Positions 25,223 through 33,414 of a stretch of DNA of 35,070 nucleotides are shown here, in pieces (positions within the stretch are counted from its first letter, which is position 1; each line of letters opens with the position of its first letter). The notes beneath the pieces are model-generated. The model did no database searches. It was not told the origin of the DNA and was given only the letters and a program-made list of their open reading frames with translations. The stretch covers positions 1 to 35,070 of the forward strand of contig CALEWY010000063.1 of NCBI GenBank assembly GCA_937925335.1, in the 5' to 3' direction. Position numbers and translations under genes: made by a program. Origin of the DNA: an uncultured Acidimicrobiales bacterium. Lineage in GTDB: Bacteria > Actinomycetota > Acidimicrobiia > Acidimicrobiales > SZUA-35.

Positions 25223-26176
25223 GTGGAGATCATCCGCAATCCCGACGCTGAATTCGACGTTGTCCCGCATGCGCTCACCATCGGCGCCTATGACGGGGTG
25301 CATCGCGGCCATCAAGCCGTGATCCGCCAGACGCAGCAGATCGCGAGTCGTCTCGGTGTGAAGACTGCTGTGGTGACGTTCGAGCCTCATCCGGCACGTG
25401 TTCTCCGGCCAGAGTCTGCGCCCCAGCTGCTCACCAATCTCGATCACAAGCTCGAGCTCATCGAGGCGAACGGCGTCGACACGGTCGTCGTCGTTCCGTT
25501 TGACGATGCCCGAGCAACCGAGTCGCCGGCCGAGTTCGTCGAACGCTTCCTCGTGAAGCAGCTCGCAGCGAAGGCGATCGTGGTGGGCCAAGACTTCCGC
25601 TTTGGTCAAGAACGTGCCGGCAACGTCGATGTCTTGCGAGACCTGGGTGAGACTCACGGCTTCGAGGTGCATGGGGTCGATCTCATGCCCCGCCCGGATG
25701 GGTCGGTCGAGTCCATCTCGTCGACGGCAATCCGACGAGCGCTCGATGGCGGCGAGATCAACACCGCCGCTCGGCTGCTCGGCCGTCCGCACGAACTGCG
25801 TGGCCCGGTCGTCGAAGGTGATCAGCGGGGACGCACGATTGGCTTCCCAACCGCGAACGTCGCCGTGGCTCGAGAGATGAAGATGCCGGCTGACGCCGTG
25901 TATGCAGCCTGGTATTACCGACCTGACGGCTCACGTCACCCGAGTGCGGTGAACATCGGCAAACGTCCGACGTTCTATCAAGACGCCGAGCATTCGTTGC
26001 TCGAGGCGCACTTGATTGGTTTCGACCGTGATCTCTACGGCGAGATGGCCCGCGTTGAGTTCGTCGAGCTGATTCGATCCGAACAGCGTTTCGACGGAAT
26101 CGACGCACTGAAGGCTCAGCTCGAGCGCGACATCGCCCACGCCACCGAAGTGCTCGACAAGGCCAAGTTCGACTGA
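25223..26176 (+). CDS. ribF: Bifunctional riboflavin kinase / FAD synthetase
   Basis: RibF phosphorylates riboflavin to FMN and adenylates it to FAD. The N-terminal FAD synthetase half has ALTIGAYDGVHRGHQ near residues 19-33, EPHPARVL, VGQDFRFGQERAGN and the SSTAIRRAL motif. The C-terminal kinase half has LRGPVVEGDQRGRTIGFPTAN, AVNIGKRPTF and the VEFVELIRSEQRFDGIDAL ending. I chose GTG 25223 (317 residues): it places the first motif where the family has it and stands seven bases after a -10-like box. The ATG at 25199 would add eight residues and lacks a ribosome site. A short inverted repeat GACCT/AGGTC overlaps the stop (26175-26189). Confidence 0.95.
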   Translation: MEIIRNPDAEFDVVPHALTIGAYDGVHRGHQAVIRQTQQIASRLGVKTAVVTFEPHPARVLRPESAPQLLTNLDHKLELIEANGVDTVVVVPFDDARATESPAEFVERFLVKQLAAKAIVVGQDFRFGQERAGNVDVLRDLGETHGFEVHGVDLMPRPDGSVESISSTAIRRALDGGEINTAARLLGRPHELRGPVVEGDQRGRTIGFPTANVAVAREMKMPADAVYAAWYYRPDGSRHPSAVNIGKRPTFYQDAEHSLLEAHLIGFDRDLYGEMARVEFVELIRSEQRFDGIDALKAQLERDIAHATEVLDKAKFD

Positions 26177-26249
26177 CCTACTCGAGGTCGTGCCCAGGCG
26201 TGATCTCGACTGGCCACCACAAACCCGCGATGCCAGTTCGACTGACTCG

Positions 26250-26280
26250 CTGGCCGTGTGCGCTTCGACACGACAGCCAG
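26250..26280. terminator. Imperfect hairpin between converging ribF and lipoprotein genes
   Basis: CTGGC (26250-26254) pairs with GCCAG (26276-26280) and CGTGT (26255-26259) with ACACG (26268-26272), with a 3-base bulge and an 8-base loop. It lies between two converging genes and could stop either transcript. There is no T-run. Confidence 0.35.
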
Positions 26281-26300
26281 CTCGGTCAGCCGGTTCGATT

Positions 26301-26687
26301 TCAGCTCTCGCAGTTCGTTTCGACGTAGGTGTCAACCCGCTGGCCCGCAGGGCCCGCTTCTTCGAGAAGGGCAAGTGCTTCTTCGGCGTTGCCCTCAGGG
26401 TCATCGGCGAGCGTTGAGAGCTGCTCCATCGCGGCGCCCATCGTCTCGACGTCATCGCGGATGTCGTCCGGTGCCTTGCTTGCGATGTCATCGAACGCCC
26501 CGACCGTTGCTTCGAAGAACTCTGGTGAGCCCTCCTCGAGTCCTTCCGTGGGGTCGTTCTCGTCGAGATCGAGCATGGCTGCGCAGAACGACTCGATCTC
26601 GTTTCCGCCTCCGCACGCCGAGAGGAAGGAGGCGGCGCAGGCGAGCGCCACGAGAGGTCCGAAGATCGTTGCATTGGCACGGCGCAT
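26301..26687 (-). CDS. Small putative lipoprotein of unknown function
   Basis: The 128-residue protein begins MRRANATIFGPLVALACA and has lipobox LSAC with Cys25, then GGG. The mature part is acidic and helical, with two further cysteines (in ESFCAAML and in ETNCES near the end) that could pair. The ATG at 26687 has AGGGAAA upstream; a longer frame from 26753 has an unlikely start. The size and pattern (lipobox, acidic helical body, terminal Cys) resemble many small actinobacterial lipoproteins, but I recognise no family. Confidence 0.7.
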   Translation of the reverse strand: MRRANATIFGPLVALACAASFLSACGGGNEIESFCAAMLDLDENDPTEGLEEGSPEFFEATVGAFDDIASKAPDDIRDDVETMGAAMEQLSTLADDPEGNAEEALALLEEAGPAGQRVDTYVETNCES

Positions 26688-26894
26688 AACTGAGTTTCCC
26701 TGGTTCGGCCGCAACGATGGTTGTGCGGCGATTGAAGGGGTCGACTCTGCCACACCGAAGAGGCGAAGTGTCGCTTCACCTCAACAAGATCGGGCTCGAC
26801 TCCGTGCGCGCCGGTGCAGACGTCGTTGAAAGACCACAGTCGGTCGCGCACCTGCCACGACCTCAGAGACCGCAGTGGGTCTGGTGGATTGGAG

Positions 26895-27365
26895 CTAGGC
26901 GGCGACGGAGGTGGTCATCTCGCCGAAGCCTGGCGGGCGTAGTGCCCAGCCTTCGAGTTCGGCGAGGATCATCTCACCGGCATCGATTGCGTGACCGCCG
27001 CGGGGAAGTCCGAAGCTGGTCCACGATCGCTGCTCGCCGGGGAGACCGACGACGCAGATTGCGTAGTGCTCACCATCGGAGGTTTGGGTGATCGAGATGA
27101 CGACACCGCCGGGTGGGACGGATGGCAGTTCGTTGTCGGCGATGTCGACCGCGATCCGCAGCGCGTCGGACGGAGTTTGGAGTCCGGACTTCCACGGTCG
27201 GGTGATGACCGACGGCATCGGGGTGCCCGATGCGCTGATCGCAAGGCGAAATGGCGGCATCTGCAATGACTCGATGATGCGCGAGCCAACGGGGAGCCGC
27301 CGGATCACGTCGGAGAGGGCCAAGCCCAGCTCAAACCACTCGTCGTCATCGATGAGATCGAACAC
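26895..27365 (-). CDS. Conserved-looking protein of unknown function
   Basis: The minus-strand frame from GTG 27365 gives 156 residues beginning MFDLIDDDEWFELGLALSDV (the GTG counted as Met). The protein is acidic and mixed in composition, with repeated patterns of alternating hydrophobic residues (FRLAISASG, GVVISITQTSDG, YAICVVGLPGEQ) that suggest a beta-rich soluble fold. It has no signal, no membrane segment and one cysteine. The frame stays open upstream to 27659, but that part is Arg/Pro/Thr-rich and looks non-coding. AGGGAG touches the GTG, too close for a normal ribosome site, so the start is uncertain. I do not recognise a family. Confidence 0.55.
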   Translation of the reverse strand: MFDLIDDDEWFELGLALSDVIRRLPVGSRIIESLQMPPFRLAISASGTPMPSVITRPWKSGLQTPSDALRIAVDIADNELPSVPPGGVVISITQTSDGEHYAICVVGLPGEQRSWTSFGLPRGGHAIDAGEMILAELEGWALRPPGFGEMTTSVAA

Positions 27366-27690
27366 CTCCCTAGGGTGACCGATCGGTGACAAGCAGTGGT
27401 GGATGGACGGCCTTTGGTGGGTCGGCAAGCGAGTCGGTCTTGTCCAGGTCGGGCTCGTCGCAACGTTCACTGTTGAGTTGACGGTTGAGTTGACTGCCGG
27501 GTTCTTCGCTCGGTGCCGTGGTCTGGGTCTCCGCCCGGTGCCGCTGATGGGTTGATCTCTGGTCCGTTGCCTGGGTGGGGGCAGCGCGGGACAGCGATAG
27601 CGTGTCGAGTCGCTGCGGTTGGCGGATATCGCCACCTGCGGCTGGGCCTCAGGTCCCAACCTGAAACATCAACTCTCCAGGAGATTCATC
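27366..27690 (+). promoter_or_regulatory. Upstream region of rpsO with direct repeats and a small hairpin
   Basis: No gene is evident in these 325 bases. GTTGAGTTGAC occurs twice, at 27472 and 27484, so TTGAC -35-like boxes recur at 12-base spacing. TAGCGT at 27598-27603 could be a -10 box but is not at normal distance. A 6-bp hairpin TCAGGT/ACCTGA with loop CCCA (27649-27664) ends 14 bases before the rpsO ribosome site AGGAGA (27679-27684). S15 often controls its own mRNA through leader structure, which is inferred here by position only. Confidence 0.4.
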
Positions 27691-27972
27691 GTGAGCCAGA
27701 AAGTCGGCGCCAACCTTCCTCCGAAGGATGCCACCATCGCCAAGCACGCCCGAACCGAGAACGACACCGGTTCCCCCGAGGTGCAGATTGCGCTGCTCAC
27801 CGATCGGATCAACCACCTGACCGACCACCTCAAGACCCACAAGAAAGACCATCACAGCCGTCGTGGTCTCCTCATGTTGGTCGGTCGTCGTCGTCGTCTT
27901 CTCGACTACCTCTCCGGTATCGACATCGAGCGCTACCGAGCGCTGATCGCTGAGCTCGGCCTCCGCCGCTAG
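27691..27972 (+). CDS. rpsO: 30S ribosomal protein S15
   Basis: S15 binds the central domain of 16S rRNA. The protein is 93 residues, close to the usual 89, with the signature segments [38 protein letters not shown] and [17 protein letters not shown]. The GTG at 27691 has AGGAGA seven bases upstream, and the protein begins [10 protein letters not shown]. An upstream in-frame ATG at 27619 adds unrelated residues. In many bacteria pnp follows rpsO; here a glycosyltransferase gene follows instead. Confidence 0.96.
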   Translation: MSQKVGANLPPKDATIAKHARTENDTGSPEVQIALLTDRINHLTDHLKTHKKDHHSRRGLLMLVGRRRRLLDYLSGIDIERYRALIAELGLRR

Positions 27973-28007
27973 ACACCAATTCCCATCGTTCGATGGGGAT
28001 ACGTGTC
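27972..28007 (+). terminator. Hairpin after rpsO
   Basis: CCCATCG/CGATGGG (27982-27988 with 27991-27997) forms the inner stem and GACAC/GTGTC (27972-27976 with 28003-28007) an outer stem starting at the rpsO stop. There is no T-run, so termination is plausible but not certain. Confidence 0.4.
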
Positions 28008-28036
28008 GAACGTGTAACAGAACGCACGGAATAGCA

Positions 28037-28096
28037 GGGAAATTCGCCTAGGCGATTCCCACTACGCGTGAACTGCGTCTAGTGTCGCCTTCACGC
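28037..28096 (+). promoter_or_regulatory. Two inverted repeats upstream of the polysaccharide cluster
   Basis: Positions 28037-28060 form a near-perfect palindrome centred on CGCCTAGGCG and flanked by GGGAA/TTCCC. GCGTGAA (28066-28072) pairs with TTCACGC (28090-28096) across a 17-base loop. They lie 39-98 bases before the first gene of the cluster. They could be operator sites or leader RNA structure. Confidence 0.4.
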
Positions 28097-28134
28097 CGAT
28101 CGTCGAGGGAATGATCGGTGGCGGAGGGAAAACT

Positions 28135-29085
28135 GTGGCGGATCTTTCGATTCGTGTTCCATCGCGTACAGAGGTCGGCGACCTCGGTGCGATCGGAGCA
28201 ATAGACGAGTGTTCAACCTGCGGGTTGAGCGACAATAGGTTGAACGGCAATGCGGAGTCGGTTGACGACACCATTCGCGTCAGCGTGGTGATTCCCACGC
28301 TGAATGAGGCGCGCAATTTGCCTCATGTGTTGCCGGACATACCGAACTGGGTTTTCGAGACGATCATCGTCGACGGTCGTTCGACCGACGACACGATCGA
28401 GGTGGCACGTTCGTTGCTGCCCGACGTGCGGATTGTCCTCGAAGCCAAGAAGGGCAAAGGTGCGGCGCTTCGCGCTGGGTTCGCTGCGGCCGAGGGTGAC
28501 ATCATCGTCATGCTCGACGCCGATGGCTCTATGGACCCACGTGAGATCAGCGCCTACGTCGGCTTGTTGGCCTCGGGTGTCGACATGGTCAAGGGCTCGC
28601 GCTTTTGCCAGGGCGGCGGCAGCGAAGACATCACGTTCCTGCGCCAACTGGGCAACATGTTCTTCACTCGGACGGTTCGAGTGCTCTTCCAGGCTCGATA
28701 CACCGACCTCTGTTACGGCTACTCGGCCTTTTGGGCTGACGTGCCGGACCGACTCGAGCTCGATGGCGACGGCTTTGAGATCGAGACGATGATCAACGTG
28801 CGAGCGTTGCTTCGAGGTCTGACCGTCGCTGAGGTTCCGAGCTTCGAGCACGACCGGTTGTACGGCGAGTCAAACCTGCAGACCTTCCGAGATGGGTGGC
28901 GGGTCCTCAAGGTGATCGGGGTCGAGCTGCGACGAGCGCGCAAGACGCGTGTCGCTCCCGCTCCGATCGGCGCTCGCCGGACTCGTGCACAGCACGGGCT
29001 CGCGGAACGCACCGACGCGGACATCGATCTCACCGAGGCCTCGGAGCTGCCATCGTTGGCCGTTCCCTACGAGGCTGCGGGTTGA
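28135..29085 (+). CDS. Family 2 glycosyltransferase
   Basis: This 316-residue protein is a GT-A fold glycosyltransferase of family GT2, related to dolichyl/undecaprenyl-phosphate sugar transferases. It shows VVIPTLNEARNLPHVL near 51, VDGRSTDDT, the metal-binding DADGSMDP, and LCYGYSAFW with FEIETMINVRAL, typical of the polyprenyl-phosphate glycosyltransferase branch. It has no transmembrane segment. The first ~45 residues and the last ~45 are variable. I chose GTG 28135 because GGAGGG (28123-28128) stands six bases upstream; an ATG at 28111 is an alternative. It starts a five-gene cluster, and its stop overlaps the flippase start (TTGA). The sugar and lipid carrier are not known. Confidence 0.9.
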   Translation: MADLSIRVPSRTEVGDLGAIGAIDECSTCGLSDNRLNGNAESVDDTIRVSVVIPTLNEARNLPHVLPDIPNWVFETIIVDGRSTDDTIEVARSLLPDVRIVLEAKKGKGAALRAGFAAAEGDIIVMLDADGSMDPREISAYVGLLASGVDMVKGSRFCQGGGSEDITFLRQLGNMFFTRTVRVLFQARYTDLCYGYSAFWADVPDRLELDGDGFEIETMINVRALLRGLTVAEVPSFEHDRLYGESNLQTFRDGWRVLKVIGVELRRARKTRVAPAPIGARRTRAQHGLAERTDADIDLTEASELPSLAVPYEAAG

Positions 29086-30443
29086 CCGCTCGGGCAACGC
29101 TGACTCGGCCCGAGCCCCGGCCGACCGAACGACTCACACCGCTTGTCCGTAACGCATGGGCCCTGGCCATCAGCCAGGGGTCAGCGGCGTTGCTGGGTCT
29201 GGCGTTTTGGGTCCTCGTTGCGCGCGCCTACTCGGCCGCCGAAGTTGGTGTTGCTGGCACGCTGATCGTTGTGATGACGACCACCTCGACGGTCGCTCAA
29301 CTCAACTACTCGATGGCCCTCCCGCGGTTGTTGCCTCTTGCATCGCGCCCGTTCGATCTCCTCCGGTCGGTCTACCTGCAGACAGCGCTTGCATCGATCG
29401 CGCTGGCCAGTGTTGTCGCCCTCGTCCTCGCCAGGTTCTCTGACGATCTCGGACCGGTGATCAGTCGGCCCGTCGTCGCCGCCGGGTTTGTTGCCGGTGC
29501 CGTCGTGTGGACGTGGTTCACGATTCAAGACGCAAGCCTTGCTGGCTTTGGACGAGCGCCGTTCGTCGCTGGAGAGAACATCATCTTCGGCATCATCAAG
29601 GTTGCGCTCGGGCTCGCGTTCGTGGCGTTCAGCACCGGCATCTTCTTGTCGTGGGTCGTTTCGACCGCGCTTGTCGTTGCCGTCGTGACCGTCGTGGTCT
29701 GGCGAGAAGCACATCGGCGCCAACTGCCAGTGGACACCAACACGCCTGATGTGGGTGCGGGCCCTCGGAGCTTCCGCCTTCTCGATTTCGGCGGGATCGC
29801 CATCTTTGTTGCGACGATGGCCCTGATGCCGCTGCTGGTTTTGAACCGGCTCGGCGCCGAGGCCGCCGGCGTCTTCTCGATCTCGATCTCGATCGCCTGG
29901 TCGCTCGAATCGATGGTGGTTGGGGTCGGAACATCGTTCGTGGTTGAAGCTGCCCGAGACGAAGATCGGCAGCGATCACATCTCGTCCACGTCGTCCGCG
30001 TCTTTCTGCCGCTGATCATCGCTGGCGTCATGGTCGCCATCCTCGTCGCTCCGCTGATCTTGTTGCCTTTCGGTTCTGAGTACGACGCAGCGGTGTCCAC
30101 ACTTCGTGTGCTCGTGGTTGCGGTGCCGTTCCGGTTCTGCGCTCATCTGCTGCTCGGTGTTTTCCGAATTCGCTTCGCTGGTCGATCGCTGCTTGCAGCC
30201 CAGGCGGCGCCGTTCTTTGTTGCGATCCCTGCTGCGGTGGTGTTGATCGATCGCTGGGGCACTCCCGGCGCCGGCGCAGCGTGGTTGCTGGGGCAGGTCG
30301 CGTCGCTCGTTGTCGCTGGCCTTGCGCTTCGCCTTCGACCCGTCGCTCCACCGCGTGAGGAGATGCCCGAGGAAGATGCCGTCGACGAAGACGGTCCTCC
30401 GGAGGAAGCGGGTGGCCGACCACACCTGAGGGTTGTGCGGTGA
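29082..30443 (+). CDS. Polysaccharide flippase (Wzx/MATE-like membrane protein)
   Basis: The 453-residue protein has about 12 hydrophobic segments in the pattern of MOP-superfamily exporters (Wzx, MurJ, MATE), which flip lipid-linked sugars across the membrane. It starts LVRNAWALAISQGSAALLGL near residue 17 and has the YSAAEVGVAG-type motif common after helix 1 in this family. The C-terminus is an acidic/Pro tail. The TTG at 29082 overlaps the glycosyltransferase stop; no other good start is near and the protein then has normal length. It probably exports the product built by the neighbouring glycosyltransferase. Confidence 0.85.
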   Translation: MTARATLTRPEPRPTERLTPLVRNAWALAISQGSAALLGLAFWVLVARAYSAAEVGVAGTLIVVMTTTSTVAQLNYSMALPRLLPLASRPFDLLRSVYLQTALASIALASVVALVLARFSDDLGPVISRPVVAAGFVAGAVVWTWFTIQDASLAGFGRAPFVAGENIIFGIIKVALGLAFVAFSTGIFLSWVVSTALVVAVVTVVVWREAHRRQLPVDTNTPDVGAGPRSFRLLDFGGIAIFVATMALMPLLVLNRLGAEAAGVFSISISIAWSLESMVVGVGTSFVVEAARDEDRQRSHLVHVVRVFLPLIIAGVMVAILVAPLILLPFGSEYDAAVSTLRVLVVAVPFRFCAHLLLGVFRIRFAGRSLLAAQAAPFFVAIPAAVVLIDRWGTPGAGAAWLLGQVASLVVAGLALRLRPVAPPREEMPEEDAVDEDGPPEEAGGRPHLRVVR

Positions 30444-32947
30444 GTTTGACGGTCGACGGGGCGACGGCGGGTCGGCGAGGCGGACATCTTGAACATGTCT
30501 CCACCCGCAGCGCGAACAAGCGCGAGCAGCATGGGAACGGAGCCGGTAGGGGCGGTGCTGGAAAGAACGGAGCCGGTAAGAACGGAGCCCGTAAGAACGG
30601 TGCTTCGGCGCGTTCAGCCGAACCACGAGGCCGCAAGAAGCGAACCCCGGCAACTCGACCGATACCTGCGCCTCCGGTTCATCCGGCGCTGCGCCAGTCG
30701 GGAGCAAGTCGCCCCCAAACGAAGAGTCCTCGAGCCCGCCGGTCGGTCGCTGTCACGATCGGGCTTCCAATCGTGCTGGCGGTTCTCGCCGCCACGCTGA
30801 CCACCGCTGCGCCCACGATCGCTGGCCTCGCCCTGGCGCTGCTCGCCACCGTTGGAAGTGGACTCTCGCTGTCGCTCGCGGCCTCTCGTGAACAGTCAAC
30901 TCGGCTCGGAATCGCGGCGTGGAGTGTGCCGGTCGGTGTTGCGGTCAGTGCGATTTCGGTCCAACCGTTGCTGTGGACGAACACGTACTCGGTCAGCTCG
31001 ATGCCTCTCGCCCTTGCCGGCGGAGCGGTGCTTGCCCACCTCGCCGTTGGTCGAGTCGTTCGGGAGAAAGCCGAACAGCTGGCGCCGCTTCGTCTGGCCC
31101 GACTCGTTCGGAGCCGTCCCGGCCAACGCTTCTGGTCCGCGCTGCGCGACGCCGATCGAGTCGAGCAGGCAGCATCGATCGCAATGGTTGGAGCTGCCGT
31201 TCTCGCCTTTGTTGCCGCTCGGACGATTGGGCCTGACGATCCCGATGGACTCGGACTGGTTCGAGTTCTCCCGATGACCTACTGGATCGGCGTTGTGCTG
31301 GCCGCTCTGGGCTCGCTTGCGCTTATCACGGGTCAGCGGTCGAATCGCCACTGGATGATTCCGGCCGTGTGGATCGCCGTGTTGCACGGCGCTCCGCACT
31401 CGATGCAAGCGCAGCCGCGTTTCCCGACAGGCTGGCTTCATCTCGGGTTTGGCGACTTCCTCGTGCGAGAGGGCGGCGGTGGAGTTGGGTTCGACGCTCG
31501 CTTCGCATGGCCCGGTCTGTTCGCTCTTGTCGGAGCACCGCTCGAGTTGTTGCCAGACGCTGCATTCAACCTCCTGCTTCGATGGTGGCCGGTCGCGATC
31601 ATGGTCTACCTCGCCGCCCTGACCTGGCGGATAGGCCAGCTGGCCTATCCGAACCTTCCACTGATCGGCGTCATGTCGTCGAGCCTCTTCGTGGCGCTCA
31701 ACTGGACCGGACAGGACTACCTGTCGCCCCAAAGTCTCGGCATCGTTCTGCAGCTCATGATCGTGATCCTCGTCGAACAAGCGGTTCGACCTCGGCGAGC
31801 CTTTGGTCATTGGATGCCGCTCGCTCGGCTCCTCACATCCGCCCCCACCGACCACTCGGGTCGGCTCCCTTCCGGCGCCCAACTCCGCAAGGCGTCGCGT
31901 ACCCGAGTGGCCGGGGCTGACGCCCCATCGCCAGATCGTGTCACTGCGTTCTTGGCCCTCGTGCTGGCTGCCGGCATGATCATGTCGCACCCGCTCAGCC
32001 CGATCTTCCTGGGGGTGGCGTTGGTTTGTTTGGCGCTCTACGGCCGACCTTTGGCGTGGCCGCTTCTCACCGCTGTGGGCGCCATCTTCTTGTGCTGGTT
32101 CGTGCTCACGGCCGAGCCGTGGTGGTCAACGCAGGTTCGAGGAATGCTCGAACAGATCACCGACCCACTCGGCAACCTCGGCTCCAGCTCATCAGGTCGA
32201 GTGCTCGTGCCAACCGAGGATCGGCTCGTCGTGACCGCGACCCGCACTCGCTTCGGGCTCGGTGTCATCGGCGCCATCTTCGTCTTTGCCTTCACCAACT
32301 TCGTTCGGCGGTCGTTGCGTCCCAAGATCCCTCTCGTCCCACTCGCAGCAGGTGCGATCGGTGTCACCGCGCTCCAGAGCTATGGCGGCGAGATGGCGAT
32401 TCGGGCCTACCTGTTCGCCGTTCCCTTCGTGGCGGTCATGTTCGCCCGCTGGATCCTGGGGCTGCCTCGCCCAACTCGTCCGCTGTTGTTCTCCGGAGCG
32501 ATGGTGCTGCTCGTTGTGCCGTTCCTCCTCGCTCGGTTCGGGAACGAAACCTTCGAACTCACGAGCGACGGCGACCGAGCGGCAATCGAGGCCGCCTACG
32601 ACGTCTACACCGACGCACAAGCGATCGACCCAGACATCTCGTCCGGTCTCGTCTCCGCCATCTTCGTTGCGCCGTTCGGTGAGCAGTTCTCCGGCGACCT
32701 CCCGATCGTTGCGGTCATCGTCGAATCGCCCCAGCAGTTCTCGAGTGATGCTCGCGAGATCGGTGCGCAGATGGGGCTCGATCAACTGGTCGCCGTGTTC
32801 ACCGAGTCGGATCGTCGATTCCGAATCCAGACCGAATCCATGGCGCCGGACTGGAACGTTCGGTTCGTCGAAGGGCTCATCGACGACGGCTGGGTGGCTC
32901 GTTATGACGAAGATGGCCGCTACGTGCTCGAACTGAGGCTGTCGTGA
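30440..32947 (+). CDS. Large multi-pass membrane protein, possible GT-C-type glycosyltransferase or polymerase
   Basis: The 835-residue protein starts at a GTG overlapping the flippase stop. Residues 1-100 are basic, Gly/Asn/Lys/Arg-rich and probably cytoplasmic, with a GKNGA repeat. About 13-15 hydrophobic segments follow from ~103 to ~700, and a soluble ~130-residue domain ends the protein. The loop NWTGQDYLSPQSLG (about residue 418) is the most distinctive motif; the size and topology recall GT-C enzymes or O-antigen polymerases, which use acidic residues in outer loops. I cannot assign a family. Cluster context suggests polymerisation or modification of an exported sugar chain. Confidence 0.7.
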   Translation: MSLTVDGATAGRRGGHLEHVSTRSANKREQHGNGAGRGGAGKNGAGKNGARKNGASARSAEPRGRKKRTPATRPIPAPPVHPALRQSGASRPQTKSPRARRSVAVTIGLPIVLAVLAATLTTAAPTIAGLALALLATVGSGLSLSLAASREQSTRLGIAAWSVPVGVAVSAISVQPLLWTNTYSVSSMPLALAGGAVLAHLAVGRVVREKAEQLAPLRLARLVRSRPGQRFWSALRDADRVEQAASIAMVGAAVLAFVAARTIGPDDPDGLGLVRVLPMTYWIGVVLAALGSLALITGQRSNRHWMIPAVWIAVLHGAPHSMQAQPRFPTGWLHLGFGDFLVREGGGGVGFDARFAWPGLFALVGAPLELLPDAAFNLLLRWWPVAIMVYLAALTWRIGQLAYPNLPLIGVMSSSLFVALNWTGQDYLSPQSLGIVLQLMIVILVEQAVRPRRAFGHWMPLARLLTSAPTDHSGRLPSGAQLRKASRTRVAGADAPSPDRVTAFLALVLAAGMIMSHPLSPIFLGVALVCLALYGRPLAWPLLTAVGAIFLCWFVLTAEPWWSTQVRGMLEQITDPLGNLGSSSSGRVLVPTEDRLVVTATRTRFGLGVIGAIFVFAFTNFVRRSLRPKIPLVPLAAGAIGVTALQSYGGEMAIRAYLFAVPFVAVMFARWILGLPRPTRPLLFSGAMVLLVVPFLLARFGNETFELTSDGDRAAIEAAYDVYTDAQAIDPDISSGLVSAIFVAPFGEQFSGDLPIVAVIVESPQQFSSDAREIGAQMGLDQLVAVFTESDRRFRIQTESMAPDWNVRFVEGLIDDGWVARYDEDGRYVLELRLS
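30560..30604 (+). repeat. 15-bp tandem repeat in the membrane-protein gene, three copies
   Basis: GGAAAGAACGGAGCC, GGTAAGAACGGAGCC and CGTAAGAACGGTGCT lie at 30560, 30575 and 30590 in frame, encoding GKNGA, GKNGA and RKNGA in the basic N-terminal region. Confidence 0.85.
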
Positions 32948-33414
32948 TCGCGGCTTACACGACGGCCCTGATCGTCGCCGCCGTCGCACTGGCTGGGCTC
33001 GCAGTCTTTCGACCGGGCGGAGCGACTCGTTGGGGTTGGCAGTTTGGGCGAGTCGTCCTCATCGCCTGCACACTCGTCTCGGCGGTCATGCTCATGATCG
33101 ATGGCGCAGTTCCCGTGTTCCCGGACCCAACACCTGCCGCCGCCTCACTCAACGATCCCTTCTCGCCAACGTCTGACCCAGGAGCGGTCGTCCGCTTCCC
33201 GCCGACGCCTGGGCTCGCCGATGCCTCAGTCGATGCGGAAGCTTCAGAGGATGCTGACGATTCGAGCTCCGGCTCGCTTCTCGACAACCTGACCGAAGGG
33301 CTCGGAGTTGCCGAATCGCCTGATGAACCCGCAGACGCCGATGATCCCGCCTCGGCGATCGACACACCGACCCCGGACGATGGCTCCGGAGTCGGTACCG
33401 TTGAGCGTCCGTGA
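32944..33414 (+). CDS. Small membrane protein of unknown function
   Basis: The 156-residue protein has two hydrophobic segments (about 4-22 and 36-53) joined by a short basic loop with three Trp/Arg-rich positions. A ~100-residue Asp/Ser/Pro/Ala-rich tail without predicted structure follows, probably outside the cell if both ends lie there. The GTG start overlaps the previous stop (GTGA at 32944-32947) and its own stop overlaps the next start (33411-33414), so it is locked into the cluster. No family is recognised; an accessory subunit of the large membrane protein is a guess. Confidence 0.65.
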   Translation: MIAAYTTALIVAAVALAGLAVFRPGGATRWGWQFGRVVLIACTLVSAVMLMIDGAVPVFPDPTPAAASLNDPFSPTSDPGAVVRFPPTPGLADASVDAEASEDADDSSSGSLLDNLTEGLGVAESPDEPADADDPASAIDTPTPDDGSGVGTVERP

